Assembly (NCBI GenBank): GCA_020050435.1
Contig: JAGVKQ010000005.1
Coordinates: 1-64,000 of the forward strand
DNA from: Candidatus Caenarcanales bacterium
GTDB taxonomy: Bacteria > Cyanobacteriota > Vampirovibrionia > 2-02-FULL-35-15
Length of the DNA stretch: 64,000 nucleotides
Direction of reading: 5' to 3'
Below the pieces are notes generated by a model that was given only the letters and a program-made list of their open reading frames with translations, was not told the origin of the DNA and did not search any database. Below, in pieces: positions 8,307 through 15,340 of the stretch. The translations under genes and the position numbers were made by a program. How positions within the stretch are numbered: position 1 is the first letter of the stretch; each line of letters begins with the position of its first letter.

Positions 8307-10176
8307 AGAAGATATCACTGATGTGCCTATTGAGTTAGCAAACAAGTTAAAAGAGCTTTCTAATGAGAAAAATTGGAAATTAAATATTCACAAAGATAAT
8401 CCAATAGGGATAAGGCATGATAAATCTCTGAAAGTTATTGGCAAGATTTTGAGTGGTATGCCAGAAAAAGATTGGAATACCGTTGGATATGAACTAGCTA
8501 AGTCCTATGACTTAACTCATAACAAGCCATCATTAATAGGCACGTATGGAGAGAATGACTTTAGAAAGAAGTGGGAAGGGATAAAAATGAAAGAAAGGAT
8601 AAAACGTGAAGAGAAGGAAGGTAAGGGAAGTAATTTAGCTACAGATTTAGTCGACCTGGTTTATCAAAGTGATCTTATAGAAGAGTTGTTTACGGATAGC
8701 TATGAAAATAGCTATGCAAAAATAAAAGTAAAAGACCATTTCGAAAATGTGAAAATACAAAGTAGTAAGTTTAAATCTTTAATGAATAAGATTTTCTATG
8801 ATAGCTTTGGAAAAACCATAAACCAAGAAGCTATAAATAATGCCTTAACCGTATTTGATGCAAAAGCTAAATTTGAAGGGAAAAAATATAATCTAGAAGT
8901 TAGATCAGCAAATCTTAACAATGAATATTGGTATGATCTCACAGATGAAATGTGGCGAGCTGTCAAATTCTCAAGTAATGGCTGGGAGGTTGTTGATAAT
9001 CCACCAATACTTTTCTCTAGGCTAAGACATCAAAAACCTCAGGTAGAGCCATCAAACAATGGAGATGTACTTAAACTTTTTAAGTTTATTAATATTAAAA
9101 ATTCTGAAGATTTTTTACTCATACTTACCTGGATAGTTGCCGCATATTTGCCAGGATTTCCTCATCCCGTACTAAATTTACATGGGTCTCAAGGTTCAGC
9201 TAAATCTACACTATTAAGATTGATAAAAAAGCTTATTGATCCTTCTATGGTAGAGTTAACCCCATTAAAAAAAGATGGAACTGAACTTGCACAACTACTT
9301 TCACATCATAGTGTAATTATGTTTGATAATCTTTCTGAGTTATCAGAGAGCTGTTCAGATACTCTTTGTAGAGCAGTATCTGGCTATGGGTTTTCCAAGA
9401 GAGAGTTATATACAAATGATGATGACATTATTTATAATATCCAAAGAATTATAGGAATTAATGGAATTAATTTAACAGCTACTAAGCCTGACCTTCTAGA
9501 AAGAAGCCTTGTAATAGAACTTGAAAGAATCTCAACTAAAGATAGAAGGCAAGAATCAGAAATTGATAAAGAATTTGAGGAAAATCTACCATCTATATTA
9601 GGTGGGATATTTGATACTTTAGTTAAAGCAATTAAATTAAAATCAACAATATCTATTAAAGAAACTCATAGAATGGCTGATTTTACAGTATGGGGTTGTG
9701 CTATTGCTGAAGCTTTAGGATCAACAAAAGAGAAGTTCTTAAAAGCCTATGGCATCAATATTGAAGGACAGACTAATCTAGTTCTTGAACAGTCATTGGT
9801 TGGTCAAGCACTCAAGAAACTCGTTGAAGATAAGGATAAGTGGGATGGCACAGCATCGGATCTAAAGAATGAGCTTGAGAAAGTCTGTAATGAGTTAAAC
9901 ATAGATACAAAAGATCAAGGGTGGCCTAAAGGTGCAAACAAGCTAAGTGAAGAACTTAAAAGGCTTAAAAATAGCTTTGCTGAGACTGGAATTAAAATAA
10001 CTTGGTTTCAAGGCAGGAAAAGATTTATCTCCATTTGGAAAGATGAGAAATCTATCGTAGAGATCGTTGCAAATGAAAGTAATAATATTATTGATGACGA
10101 TTACAACGATAGCAACGATACTTCTAGGATTCCAACAAGTTTTATCATAGATGTAAATTTAGATGATGATGAATAA
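8293..10176 (+). CDS. Replicative helicase partner of the primase (AAA+ type)
   Basis: 627 residues from ATG 8293, which overlaps the primase gene by 14 bases and has GGAGG five bases upstream inside the primase coding sequence. I prefer this start to the ATG at 8245, which only adds an out-of-frame translation of primase codons. The N-terminal ~90 residues resemble the primase C-terminal linker region. A P-loop lies in the middle (LHGSQGSAKSTLL) with a Walker B candidate VIMFDNLSELS, then ATKPDLLERSLVIEL resembling the sensor/arginine region. This suits a D5- or SF3-like ATPase that loads at the element's origin. The acidic tail (DDDYNDSND) is unusual. Confidence 0.82.
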   Translation: MFFNKEDITDVPIELANKLKELSNEKNWKLNIHKDNPIGIRHDKSLKVIGKILSGMPEKDWNTVGYELAKSYDLTHNKPSLIGTYGENDFRKKWEGIKMKERIKREEKEGKGSNLATDLVDLVYQSDLIEELFTDSYENSYAKIKVKDHFENVKIQSSKFKSLMNKIFYDSFGKTINQEAINNALTVFDAKAKFEGKKYNLEVRSANLNNEYWYDLTDEMWRAVKFSSNGWEVVDNPPILFSRLRHQKPQVEPSNNGDVLKLFKFINIKNSEDFLLILTWIVAAYLPGFPHPVLNLHGSQGSAKSTLLRLIKKLIDPSMVELTPLKKDGTELAQLLSHHSVIMFDNLSELSESCSDTLCRAVSGYGFSKRELYTNDDDIIYNIQRIIGINGINLTATKPDLLERSLVIELERISTKDRRQESEIDKEFEENLPSILGGIFDTLVKAIKLKSTISIKETHRMADFTVWGCAIAEALGSTKEKFLKAYGINIEGQTNLVLEQSLVGQALKKLVEDKDKWDGTASDLKNELEKVCNELNIDTKDQGWPKGANKLSEELKRLKNSFAETGIKITWFQGRKRFISIWKDEKSIVEIVANESNNIIDDDYNDSNDTSRIPTSFIIDVNLDDDE

Positions 10177-10318
10177 ATATTAAGTGGTATTTAATTAGCT
10201 TTTCTTATTGAGAGACTGAAAATACTTTTTAAATACTACTAGTGTCTTCTTGAAAGTTTAGACTTGTATTCTTACTCAAAAAAATTTAAACTAGGGGACT
10301 GGGTGGCAGGGGAGTTCT

Positions 10319-10642
10319 CTACTTGGGTTTCTTCATCTTATCAAAATAATCTATAACCACTTCACTACTTAGAAACAAAGACAAATAAAAAGAGGTTATA
10401 GAAATTAGCATGATGAATAGAATTGATAAATTTACTCCAGAAGCCATGACACTTGAATAATCATGCCATTCTCCAGGAATTTTCCAAAGAGGCGAAAACT
10501 GACCAAAGAAGGATTTTGTTGCGAGTGATTTATCACCATCATTACAAACCACACAACAGTCCCAAGGGGTAAAGAACACCAAGATAAAAGATACTGTTAA
10601 ACCATATAGAATTAAAACTAATTTCTTAAGCTTTATCTTCAT
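10319..10642 (-). CDS. Small membrane protein, two transmembrane segments
   Basis: 107 residues with hydrophobic helices at ~8-26 and ~70-93, and a loop between them containing DCCVVC (three Cys in four of six positions), which would lie on the periplasmic side. ATG follows GAGAGAG. Element cargo; no family recognised. The cysteine cluster suggests a redox or metal role, but that is a guess. Confidence 0.55.
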   Translation of the reverse strand: MKIKLKKLVLILYGLTVSFILVFFTPWDCCVVCNDGDKSLATKSFFGQFSPLWKIPGEWHDYSSVMASGVNLSILFIMLISITSFYLSLFLSSEVVIDYFDKMKKPK

Positions 10643-10826
10643 TAATCTCTCTCAAATAACTTTTTTTGATTATATAAGAATACTCTAGTATCCTCCTTTT
10701 AAGGAATCCCTTATTTACAATTATGTACCTTATACCGATACTTTTATAGGCACAAGGGATAATTTAGTTAAAAATAGCGGTAACCCCCTGTAGCACAAGA
10801 GGCTTTAATCCAAGACTTATAAATTT

Positions 10827-11702
10827 CTATTCATATGTTTGAACATCTACAGCACTGATCATGATGGATGGACAGGTTATTTTGGTCTGGATATTTTTAA
10901 GATTGGAGTTCTTTATTTTTTTATAAATGTTATTAGGAATATTTATTCTTATGATGTTTGAATAGTTGAAAGAGGTTTGTATACTTCTAGAGGAGTTTAA
11001 AGTAACTTGAAATGATGATGGGACAGCAATCAAATTTCTACCATTCCACTTTGAGCTTACCTTGCAAGAAGTAGGTACTGAAAGGTTAAACAATTCAACC
11101 TCTAAAATAAAGCCATTTCGTTTAATTTCACCAACTCTTGAGATAGTAATCGTTTCATTTCCAGTAGATTGTATGGGTGTTGGACTTGGATTATTAGATG
11201 AAGAATTAATTGTAGGTGTTGGAGTAGGAGTTGCTAAGTTACAGTTTGGAAAACATTGATTATTTCCTAAACATTTACAGAGGAAAGGATTAGATGGGCA
11301 GCACCCAAACAGGCAACAGACTCCTTCAGTCATGTTGTCAGGACACGAAGTGTAGCCAGAATCACAGCTATATGTAATTGTAGGGGGTGGCGTAGGTGTT
11401 GATACTGGTGTTGGAATAAAACATATTGGAGATGAAGGTGGATTAAAAACAGGATTACACACTTGTGATCCAAATCCAGAATTAATAAGATCAGAGTAAG
11501 TCTGGCGATTAAAACACTGAGGAATCCCACAGCCACAATCTAAACCAGATCCAGAGGGGCAATCGGCTGTTGCACCATTAGTACAAACTACAGAACTTCC
11601 AGAACAAATAGCCTGTGCAAAAGAAGGCAACTGAAAGTTCATAACTAAGCAAAATAACAAAAGAGGTAAAAGTAATATATTCTTTTTAAATTGATTAAGC
11701 AT
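10827..11702 (-). CDS. Exported Cys-rich protein with Pro/Thr linkers
   Basis: 291 residues: signal peptide (residues 1-29, ending SFAQA); a Cys-rich region (~30-155) with CTNGATADCPSGSGLDCGC then GIPQCF; a threonine/proline linker (TPVSTPTPPPT); a second Cys cluster (DNMTEGVCCLFGCCPSN); a TPTPTPT linker; and a C-terminal beta-rich domain (~185-291). The C-x-N-G ... C-x-S ... G-x-P-x-C-F spacing is shared with the proteins at 1-1653 and 44227-45588, which are outside the element. Disulfide-bonded surface or secreted modules are likely. It is divergent from the XRE gene across a 101-bp region with repeated ACTTATT. Confidence 0.7.
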   Translation of the reverse strand: MLNQFKKNILLLPLLLFCLVMNFQLPSFAQAICSGSSVVCTNGATADCPSGSGLDCGCGIPQCFNRQTYSDLINSGFGSQVCNPVFNPPSSPICFIPTPVSTPTPPPTITYSCDSGYTSCPDNMTEGVCCLFGCCPSNPFLCKCLGNNQCFPNCNLATPTPTPTINSSSNNPSPTPIQSTGNETITISRVGEIKRNGFILEVELFNLSVPTSCKVSSKWNGRNLIAVPSSFQVTLNSSRSIQTSFNYSNIIRINIPNNIYKKIKNSNLKNIQTKITCPSIMISAVDVQTYE

Positions 11703-11803
11703 ACTTATTTTCTTATTTTAACAAAGAGGATCTACGTTACAAGAGTATTGCATGGGACTTATTGTGTGTGGACTTATTAGGTTCTTAACATTAATCTGCC
11801 TAT
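11703..11803. promoter_or_regulatory. Divergent control region with ACTTATT repeats
   Basis: The 101 bp between the Cys-rich gene (left) and the XRE regulator (right) carry ACTTATT at 11703, 11757 and 11772. The last two lie within identical 9-mers GGACTTATT set 15 bp apart. Equally spaced direct repeats beside a regulator gene suggest operators for that regulator, controlling itself and the exported cargo gene. Confidence 0.4.
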
Positions 11804-12019
11804 ATGGCAAAAGAGTCACTAATAACCCTAGGCAACACTATTAAGAAGTTAAGAGAGAAAAAAGGGATTTCTCAAGAAGCACTTGCAGAAGAAGCAGGGA
11901 TCCATAGAACCTATATGGGAAGGGTTGAAAGAGGGAAGCAAAACATTTCAGCCTTAAATATTCTTAAGGTTGCTAAAGCTCTCAAAGTACCAGCATCTAA
12001 ACTGCTTGAAGGCTTATAA
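11804..12019 (+). CDS. XRE-family HTH transcriptional regulator
   Basis: 71 residues, almost entirely one Cro/CI-type HTH domain: IKKLREKKGISQEALAEEAG (helices 1-2), then IHRTYMGRVERGKQNIS (recognition helix and turn) and ILKVAKALKVPASKLLEGL. Such single-domain repressors commonly govern maintenance or cargo genes of mobile elements, and similar ones control restriction-modification. No Shine-Dalgarno is seen before ATG; the mRNA may be leaderless. The next gene starts 35 bases downstream on the same strand. Confidence 0.85.
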   Translation: MAKESLITLGNTIKKLREKKGISQEALAEEAGIHRTYMGRVERGKQNISALNILKVAKALKVPASKLLEGL

Positions 12020-12053
12020 TATTAATCGATTCTTGATTGATGTAGAGGTAATA

Positions 12054-12491
12054 ATGAATATGAAAAAAATGATTCTGCTTTTAGTATGCCTGGTATTTTG
12101 TATAACAAAAAGTGACGCATTTGGAAGACAATTTTCTCCAGATTTAAACAAAGTAAAAAGTATTTATATCGGCAAAATGGGTGAAGGAAATGAAGCTGAA
12201 AGATTCAGGTTATTGCTATCTGATGAGCTTTCAAAAAAAGGATTTGATGTTATCGATAATCAAAGTTCTGCTGATGCTGTTTTAACTGGTATTCTTTCTC
12301 TAAGAGTATATGCAGACACCTCTATTGCTAGAGCTACTGTAGCTCTAAAAGATAGATATGGTAAAAGGATTTGGGGTGATGATTTTCAACCCAAGTATTC
12401 GTTAAAAAATCCAAAAGACACCGTGAAATTTAGGGCTCAAAATATAGCAAGTGCTTTACGCAAAGATTGTAATAAGTCCAGCAAAGAGTAA
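12054..12491 (+). CDS. Exported protein of unknown function, downstream of the XRE gene
   Basis: 145 residues from ATG 12054 (GAGG upstream). The longer frame from 11970 overlaps the XRE gene and lacks a start signal. A signal peptide (MKKMILLLVCLVFCITKSDA) precedes a soluble domain. SIYIGKMGEGNEAERFRLLLSDELSKKG followed by SADAVLTG is the pattern of small periplasmic alpha/beta domains related to LptE/CsgG-like lipoproteins: an amphipathic strand, a long helix, then ADAVLxG. No lipobox. Function unknown. Confidence 0.65.
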   Translation: MNMKKMILLLVCLVFCITKSDAFGRQFSPDLNKVKSIYIGKMGEGNEAERFRLLLSDELSKKGFDVIDNQSSADAVLTGILSLRVYADTSIARATVALKDRYGKRIWGDDFQPKYSLKNPKDTVKFRAQNIASALRKDCNKSSKE

Positions 12492-12532
12492 TAGCTCTGA
12501 TTGGGTTTTGGAGTTGAAAGATATTTAAAGAT

Positions 12533-12805
12533 TTATTCTTTCTTTTGTTTTAATAATGAGTTCTCAATTTCAGGATTGTCAACTAGAGACCAGGCTTCAT
12601 ATACAACCCCTCTAGTTGCGTCTTCTCTGCTTGATCTGGTATACCGCCAAGTTCTACCAGTTTTTTTATCTAAAAGAAACATCCCAGAATTATGTTCAGA
12701 ATTAGAAATGATTTGATATCTATTGCTGGGGGAGCTTTTATACAGTAATACTACTATTAGCAAGGAAGCTATTATTAAAACAGCAAAATTCTCTTTGATG
12801 TTCAT
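12533..12805 (-). CDS. Small membrane-anchored protein
   Basis: 90 residues from the internal ATG at 12805; the longer frame to 12889 lacks a plausible signal. One hydrophobic segment (FAVLIIASLLIVVLLY) precedes a soluble tail containing SGMFLLDKKTGRTWRYTRS, a pattern seen in many short inner-membrane-anchored proteins of unknown role. Convergent with the exported protein gene to its left. Element cargo. Confidence 0.5.
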   Translation of the reverse strand: MNIKENFAVLIIASLLIVVLLYKSSPSNRYQIISNSEHNSGMFLLDKKTGRTWRYTRSSREDATRGVVYEAWSLVDNPEIENSLLKQKKE

Positions 12806-12987
12806 TCTTATAATTATAACTGAGAGACTTTTAATAGAGTTTTGGATTTGAAGGAGTAAAGTTTTTAGTACAAGATTGTTAACAACCATACATATTTGTT
12901 CCAGATTAAATATGAAAAAAAGTAAACAAGAATTAGATAAAATATAGACTTTTTAATAGATTTAGGCCGAAATGAAGTATTTATAAC

Positions 12988-13015
12988 TTGCTCTTAATTT
13001 CTATTTGGGTATAAT
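12988..13015 (+). promoter_or_regulatory. Predicted sigma70 promoter of the small RNA
   Basis: TTGCTC (12988-12993), a 16-base spacer and a perfect TATAAT (13010-13015). No protein-coding frame starts downstream before the terminator at 13067-13089, so the promoter would drive a short non-coding transcript from about 13022. Confidence 0.5.
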
Positions 13016-13021
13016 TAAGTT

Positions 13022-13089
13022 AATCCGTTAATCGGAGGGGGATTTCAGAATTTGGAATCGTAAAGGAGTCAGCGAAAGCTGACTTTTTT
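13022..13089 (+). ncRNA. Predicted ~68-nt small RNA of the element
   Basis: Lies between a good sigma70-like promoter and a strong intrinsic terminator. By eye it folds as a small 5' hairpin (TCCG/CGGA, 13024-13036), a middle stem GATTTC/GGAATC and the terminator hairpin, with the G-rich unpaired stretch GAGGGGG between them. There is no ORF. It ends tail-to-tail with the DUF3800 gene and overlaps its stop by two bases. Possible roles are copy control, an RNA antitoxin or a regulator of cargo mRNAs. No known RNA family recognised. Confidence 0.45.
13067..13089 (+). terminator. Intrinsic terminator
   Basis: Perfect 7-bp stem AGTCAGC/GCTGACT with a GAAA tetraloop followed by six T. The reverse strand lacks a U-run, so it works for the plus strand only. 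Confidence 0.85.
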
Positions 13090-13885
13090 ATTTTTGAGTA
13101 GGGATTAATTTTTTTCCGAAACCTTTTACTACTTTAGTTGAACCATACCAACTATCCCTAAAGTATTTTGATTGTATATAACCAATTACTTTTTTCCCAT
13201 AGTCATCATTCTTTTTTATTATTCCGTTTTCATCTAATATTTCCATTTTTGATGGGTGAGCTATTAAATCTGCAAAAACTAATCCGTCTATTCTTGCATG
13301 TTTATTTTCAAGTTTAATTTGTTTTGAGGTGAAAACTTTTTGAATAAGTTCTGGCTTGCATAAAGAAGTTCCTGTATAGTAAAAACTACTGTATGCCATT
13401 TTGAGATTAAAATCTTCTTTTTTACCTCTTGATTCTGCCATTACATCTCCAATGCCTCTAGTTCTCAAAAACTTTTCGTATCTTTCTAGCAATAATTCTA
13501 AACAATAATGATATGGGTGCTTAGCAAAGCCTTGATAATTAGATATATGTTTTTGTTTGTCTAAAACAACAGTACAAATAGTGTAGTCAATTTTTGTAAA
13601 CAACTCTTCCAAAGTTTTTTCAAATTGAACTTTTATTAAGGGATCTCGAAGCTTTATAAAATGCTTTTCACCTCTGACAATATCGCTCCTATGAAGTAAA
13701 GGTAAGTTATCTGGATCATTAGAAATTAGAGTTCTTAAATCCTTCATTAATGGTTGTAAGTGATTTCTGTTAACCTCATCTTCAATAATTAAACCAGTTA
13801 ATGCTAAAAATCTTTCTCCTGGCTCATCTAGCTTGCTGTAACTATGTGTTCCAGACTCATCTATATAAAATCTATATTTTTTCAC
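13088..13885 (-). CDS. DUF3800 domain protein
   Basis: 265 residues from GTG 13885 (AGGA nine bases upstream). The N-terminal FYIDESGTHS and C-terminal IDGLVFADLIAHP are the acidic motifs of DUF3800, a family predicted to have an RNase H-like fold and found widely in mobile elements and defence neighbourhoods; catalytic activity is not established. It spans nearly the whole protein, as is usual for the family (about 230-280 residues). It lies between the integrase and the predicted sRNA, a typical accessory-gene position near the integrase end. Confidence 0.8.
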   Translation of the reverse strand: MKKYRFYIDESGTHSYSKLDEPGERFLALTGLIIEDEVNRNHLQPLMKDLRTLISNDPDNLPLLHRSDIVRGEKHFIKLRDPLIKVQFEKTLEELFTKIDYTICTVVLDKQKHISNYQGFAKHPYHYCLELLLERYEKFLRTRGIGDVMAESRGKKEDFNLKMAYSSFYYTGTSLCKPELIQKVFTSKQIKLENKHARIDGLVFADLIAHPSKMEILDENGIIKKNDDYGKKVIGYIQSKYFRDSWYGSTKVVKGFGKKLIPTQK

Positions 13886-14065
13886 TCTTTATAATCCTGC
13901 AATTGTTCTTTTAAAAACCTAAAGGCCATAATATATCAATAAAAAAGAAAGTCAAGTTTTTATTACTGTTCTTTTATGTTACGTTTGTTTGTTTACAAAA
14001 TACTTGCAATATACTTTTGATGCACCTTTCAGGCATATATATTCTTTCATTTCATGGAGAAATTA

Positions 14066-15181
14066 TTACCACCCCTGCATCTCCTTAATAACCTCATCCT
14101 GACTAGTCATCAAATACCCCTGTGTAGTCTTTAAATCAGCGTGTCCTAAGGCTAATGAAATAATATTTATCGGCTTTCCTGAGTTAGCCGCTATTGTAGC
14201 CATTGTCCTTCTTAAAGCATGAGGACTAACAGGAATACTAGTACGTTTTGAAAGCCTCTCTATTTTTTGAGCTAATGTTTTTCTTGTTAATGTAACTGGT
14301 GTATTTGAAAACTGATTAGTAGTAACAAAGAAGTTTTCTAAATCTGTTTTAAGCTTTACATTTAAATACTGTGTAAGGTACTCATATAATTTATTGCAGA
14401 TGCCTACAGATCTATTCTTCTTACCCTTACCCAGATAAACAAATAGCTTTCTATTTACCAGGTCAACATCTTGAAGCCTAAGATTACATAACTCACTTGC
14501 CCTTAAACCTGCAAAACCTATCGTTGCAATCGTTGCACTGTTTAGGATTACATCATAATCTGACTGTCCAGAATATCTTTTCCCGGCTTCACTTAGTAAA
14601 ACCTCAAATTGTTCTTGTGTGCAATGAACTTTTTTAGGTGGATAAAACCTTTTTGGTCTAAGTTTCTGAATATCATCTAATAACCCTTGATTTGCATAAC
14701 CTTTGCTAGTTAAAAACTTAATGAAAGACCTTAAAGCATCATAGATATTTTTCTTTGTGCTGTAGCTTTTTATATCTATGCTACTGAATACTTCTCTTAG
14801 TGAATCAAGGGATATTAATGTGCTTTTTGTATATCTTCTTGGTAATAACTTCCAGTATTGATTCAAATAGTACTCATATATTTCAATTGTCCTTTCACTA
14901 AGTGGCTTACCAGTTAATAACCCTTTTTTACACCAGTCTAACCACTCTTCTTGAAGCATATTTAAAGAGCTAGAATCAGAGAGAAGATTGTCTTCTTTTT
15001 TCTCATTTGCATGTTTGCTTTTCCATTCTAAATAAGAACTAACAGGTACGGTATAATAAAAGCCGCCCTTAAACGGTTTAGTAATTACGGGTAAATCCCC
15101 AGATTTAGCAAGTCTGCGGACTGTTCTAGAAGAAACTCTAAGGTCTTTAGCAACCTCTTCTAGTGTTAATGTTTCAATCAT
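14066..15181 (-). CDS. Tyrosine integrase with N-terminal HTH domain
   Basis: 371 residues. An excisionase/MerR-like winged HTH at 1-56 (TLEEVAKDLRVSSRTVRRLAKSGDLP) is followed by a SAM-like core-binding domain (~75-175) and the catalytic domain: Arg in GFAGLRASELCNL, Lys in GKGKKNRSV, HALRR with the second Arg, His in LGHADLKTT and Tyr in GYLMT. All core residues are present. The N-terminal HTH is in the place where lambda-type integrases have their arm-binding domain. The gene lies 64 bases from attR and is transcribed inwards. Its Shine-Dalgarno AAAGGA lies in the loop of a perfect hairpin (15183-15203). Confidence 0.95.
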   Translation of the reverse strand: MIETLTLEEVAKDLRVSSRTVRRLAKSGDLPVITKPFKGGFYYTVPVSSYLEWKSKHANEKKEDNLLSDSSSLNMLQEEWLDWCKKGLLTGKPLSERTIEIYEYYLNQYWKLLPRRYTKSTLISLDSLREVFSSIDIKSYSTKKNIYDALRSFIKFLTSKGYANQGLLDDIQKLRPKRFYPPKKVHCTQEQFEVLLSEAGKRYSGQSDYDVILNSATIATIGFAGLRASELCNLRLQDVDLVNRKLFVYLGKGKKNRSVGICNKLYEYLTQYLNVKLKTDLENFFVTTNQFSNTPVTLTRKTLAQKIERLSKRTSIPVSPHALRRTMATIAANSGKPINIISLALGHADLKTTQGYLMTSQDEVIKEMQGW

Positions 15182-15182
15182 G

Positions 15183-15203
15183 CCAGCTATCCTTTCTAGC
15201 TGG
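15183..15203 (-). promoter_or_regulatory. Hairpin holding the integrase ribosome binding site
   Basis: CCAGCTA and TAGCTGG form a perfect 7-bp inverted repeat whose 7-base loop (GAAAGGA on the mRNA strand) is the Shine-Dalgarno; the ATG starts one base after the repeat. It could be an RNA element limiting integrase translation or an operator palindrome. It partly overlaps the right arm site. Confidence 0.55.
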
Positions 15204-15215
15204 ACAAGTTGGACA
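15199..15215 (+). promoter_or_regulatory. Right arm-type integrase site (predicted)
   Basis: GCTGGACAAGTTGGACA, a tandem TGGACA pair with 9-bp period, 31 bases from attR and reading towards it. The mirror site is at 6199-6215 (15/17 identity). Confidence 0.6.
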
Positions 15216-15245
15216 GAAGTGAAGAACCGTTAAAAGGTGCAATCC

Positions 15246-15297
15246 GTCATGGGCCCTTACCTCAGCTGGATAGAGGACTCGGCTACGAACCGAGGTG
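15246..15297 (+). repeat. attR: right 52-bp att repeat
   Basis: Identical to 6089-6140. Here it is followed by the remaining 26 nt of tRNA-Arg, so the intact tRNA at this end is a chimera of an element-derived 5' part and a chromosomal 3' part. Confidence 0.93.
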
Positions 15298-15323
15298 CCG
15301 TGGGTTCGAATCCCTCAGGGCCC
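15251..15323 (+). tRNA. tRNA-Arg (anticodon ACG)
   Basis: 73 nt without encoded CCA. Acceptor stem GGGCCCT/AGGGCCC is perfect, D-stem CCTC/GAGG, anticodon stem CTCGG/CCGAG with loop CTACGAA giving ACG (needs A34-to-inosine editing), T-loop TTCGAAT. The T-stem GTGGG/CCCTC has a T-T mismatch at its second pair, and the base after the acceptor stem is T, an uncommon discriminator for arginine. A T-rich run follows. It is the integration target of the 9.16-kb element. Confidence 0.92.
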
Positions 15324-15340
15324 TTTTTATTTTTTTATTT

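Larger units (their letters stand above)
6089..15297. mobile_element. Integrative element in tRNA-Arg(ACG), plasmid- or satellite-like
   Basis: The 9,157-bp unit (one repeat copy plus insert) is bounded by a perfect 52-bp direct repeat (6089-6140 and 15246-15297). The repeat comprises 5 bases upstream plus the 5' two thirds of tRNA-Arg, including the anticodon loop. Inside are a tyrosine integrase beside the right end, a primase and replicative helicase, a small DNA-binding protein, an XRE regulator, DUF3800, a predicted sRNA and several exported or membrane proteins. No capsid, portal, tail, terminase, relaxase or conjugation genes are seen. Matching 17-bp arm sites lie just inside each end, facing outwards. 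The architecture resembles tRNA-targeting satellites or integrated plasmids (for example the tycheposons of Prochlorococcus), but homology to any named element is not shown. Confidence 0.88.

Noticed and set aside
6089-15297. Prophage
   Set aside because: No terminase, portal, capsid, tail or lysis genes; the replication and integration genes alone do not make a phage.
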